DNA of 6,828 bases from Candidatus Fibrimonadales bacterium (GTDB taxonomy: Bacteria; Fibrobacterota; Fibrobacteria; Fibrobacterales; Fibrobacteraceae), in contig WRMM01000104.1 in assembly GCA_009777135.1 (NCBI GenBank), forward strand, positions 1 to 6,828, read 5' to 3'. Each line of letters opens with the position of its first letter. The first letter of the stretch is position 1. A model generated the notes under the pieces. The model searched no databases. It saw only the letters and a list, made by a program, of their open reading frames with translations, and was not told the origin of the DNA. A program made the translations under genes and the position numbers. Shown here piece by piece: positions 6,746 through 6,828 of the stretch.

Positions 6746-6828
6746 TGTCTATCCACATATTCAAAATATCGTAATACAAATCTACTCTGCGATCTCTGAA
6801 ATGCGGCCAAATTCTGCGGTTCTGCTCA
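6735..6828 (-). CDS. aguB: Partial N-carbamoylputrescine amidase (C-terminal 30 residues)
   Basis: An open frame enters from the right edge and ends at TAA (6737-6735). The 30 visible residues include RRIWPHFRDRRVDLYYDI. This matches the C-terminal signature of AguB-type carbon-nitrogen hydrolases (an R-x-W-P-x-x-RDRR-x-D-x-Y pattern), which lies after the catalytic core. The catalytic Glu-Lys-Cys residues are outside the window. The enzyme would hydrolyse N-carbamoylputrescine, the product of AguA, to putrescine, CO2 and ammonia. The coding end overlaps the aguA start by 11 nt, so the pair forms an operon in the order aguB-aguA. The short tail limits certainty, but the adjacent aguA strongly supports it. 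Confidence 0.82.
   Translation of the reverse strand, partial: EQNRRIWPHFRDRRVDLYYDILNMWIDNGK

Noticed and set aside
1..6828. Mobile elements, tRNA/rRNA genes, CRISPR repeats, riboswitches
   Set aside because: I saw no transposase or integrase motifs, no tRNA-like cloverleaf, and no regularly spaced repeats. Almost every base is inside a convincing protein gene, leaving only about 72 bp of intergenic DNA.

Overview
The window is a compact, moderately AT-rich stretch of bacterial chromosome. It carries parts of three transcription units and has only one real intergenic gap of about 72 bp. The cell is Gram-negative in architecture: there is a TonB-family energy transducer, two lipobox-bearing lipoproteins and an SppA protease with a signal peptide and an apparent beta-barrel-type front domain. 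The combination of fibronectin-III plus formylglycine-generating-enzyme-like lipoproteins, Asp-Thr-Leu-rich stretches and scarce Shine-Dalgarno sites makes me lean towards Fibrobacterota or a related gut or anaerobic lineage. That is an inference from style, not proof. No mobile element, RNA gene, CRISPR array or phage gene was seen.

Layout. On the minus strand at the left are two ATGA-coupled lipoprotein genes. The first in transcription order (2806 to 560) encodes a 748-residue lipoprotein with FnIII-like segments and a C-terminal FGE-sulfatase/SUMF1-type domain. The second (563 down past base 1) is the N-terminal 187 residues of a small lipoprotein that runs off the left edge. On the plus strand, divergent from these, are a tandem-domain S49 protease of the SppA type (to 5242) and, overlapping its 3' end, a TonB-family protein (5221 to 5862). 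On the minus strand at the right are the last 30 residues of aguB (N-carbamoylputrescine amidase) and the complete aguA (agmatine deiminase). Their order is aguB then aguA, with an 11-nt overlap. The 3' ends of the TonB-family gene and aguA overlap by 17 nt, tail to tail.

How the genes fit together. The left four genes all concern the cell envelope: two exported lipoproteins and an exported protease paired with a TonB-like inner-membrane protein. They diverge from a short control region packed with dyad symmetry, including a 7-6-7 inverted repeat and a TTGCAA-N17-TATAAA promoter candidate facing sppA. The right-hand pair converts agmatine to putrescine through N-carbamoylputrescine and looks functionally separate.

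The points most worth a second look are the barrel-like N-terminal domain fused to an intact SppA Ser/Lys protease, the unsettled sppA start codon, the large insertion inside the FGE-like domain, and the dyad-rich divergent control region.
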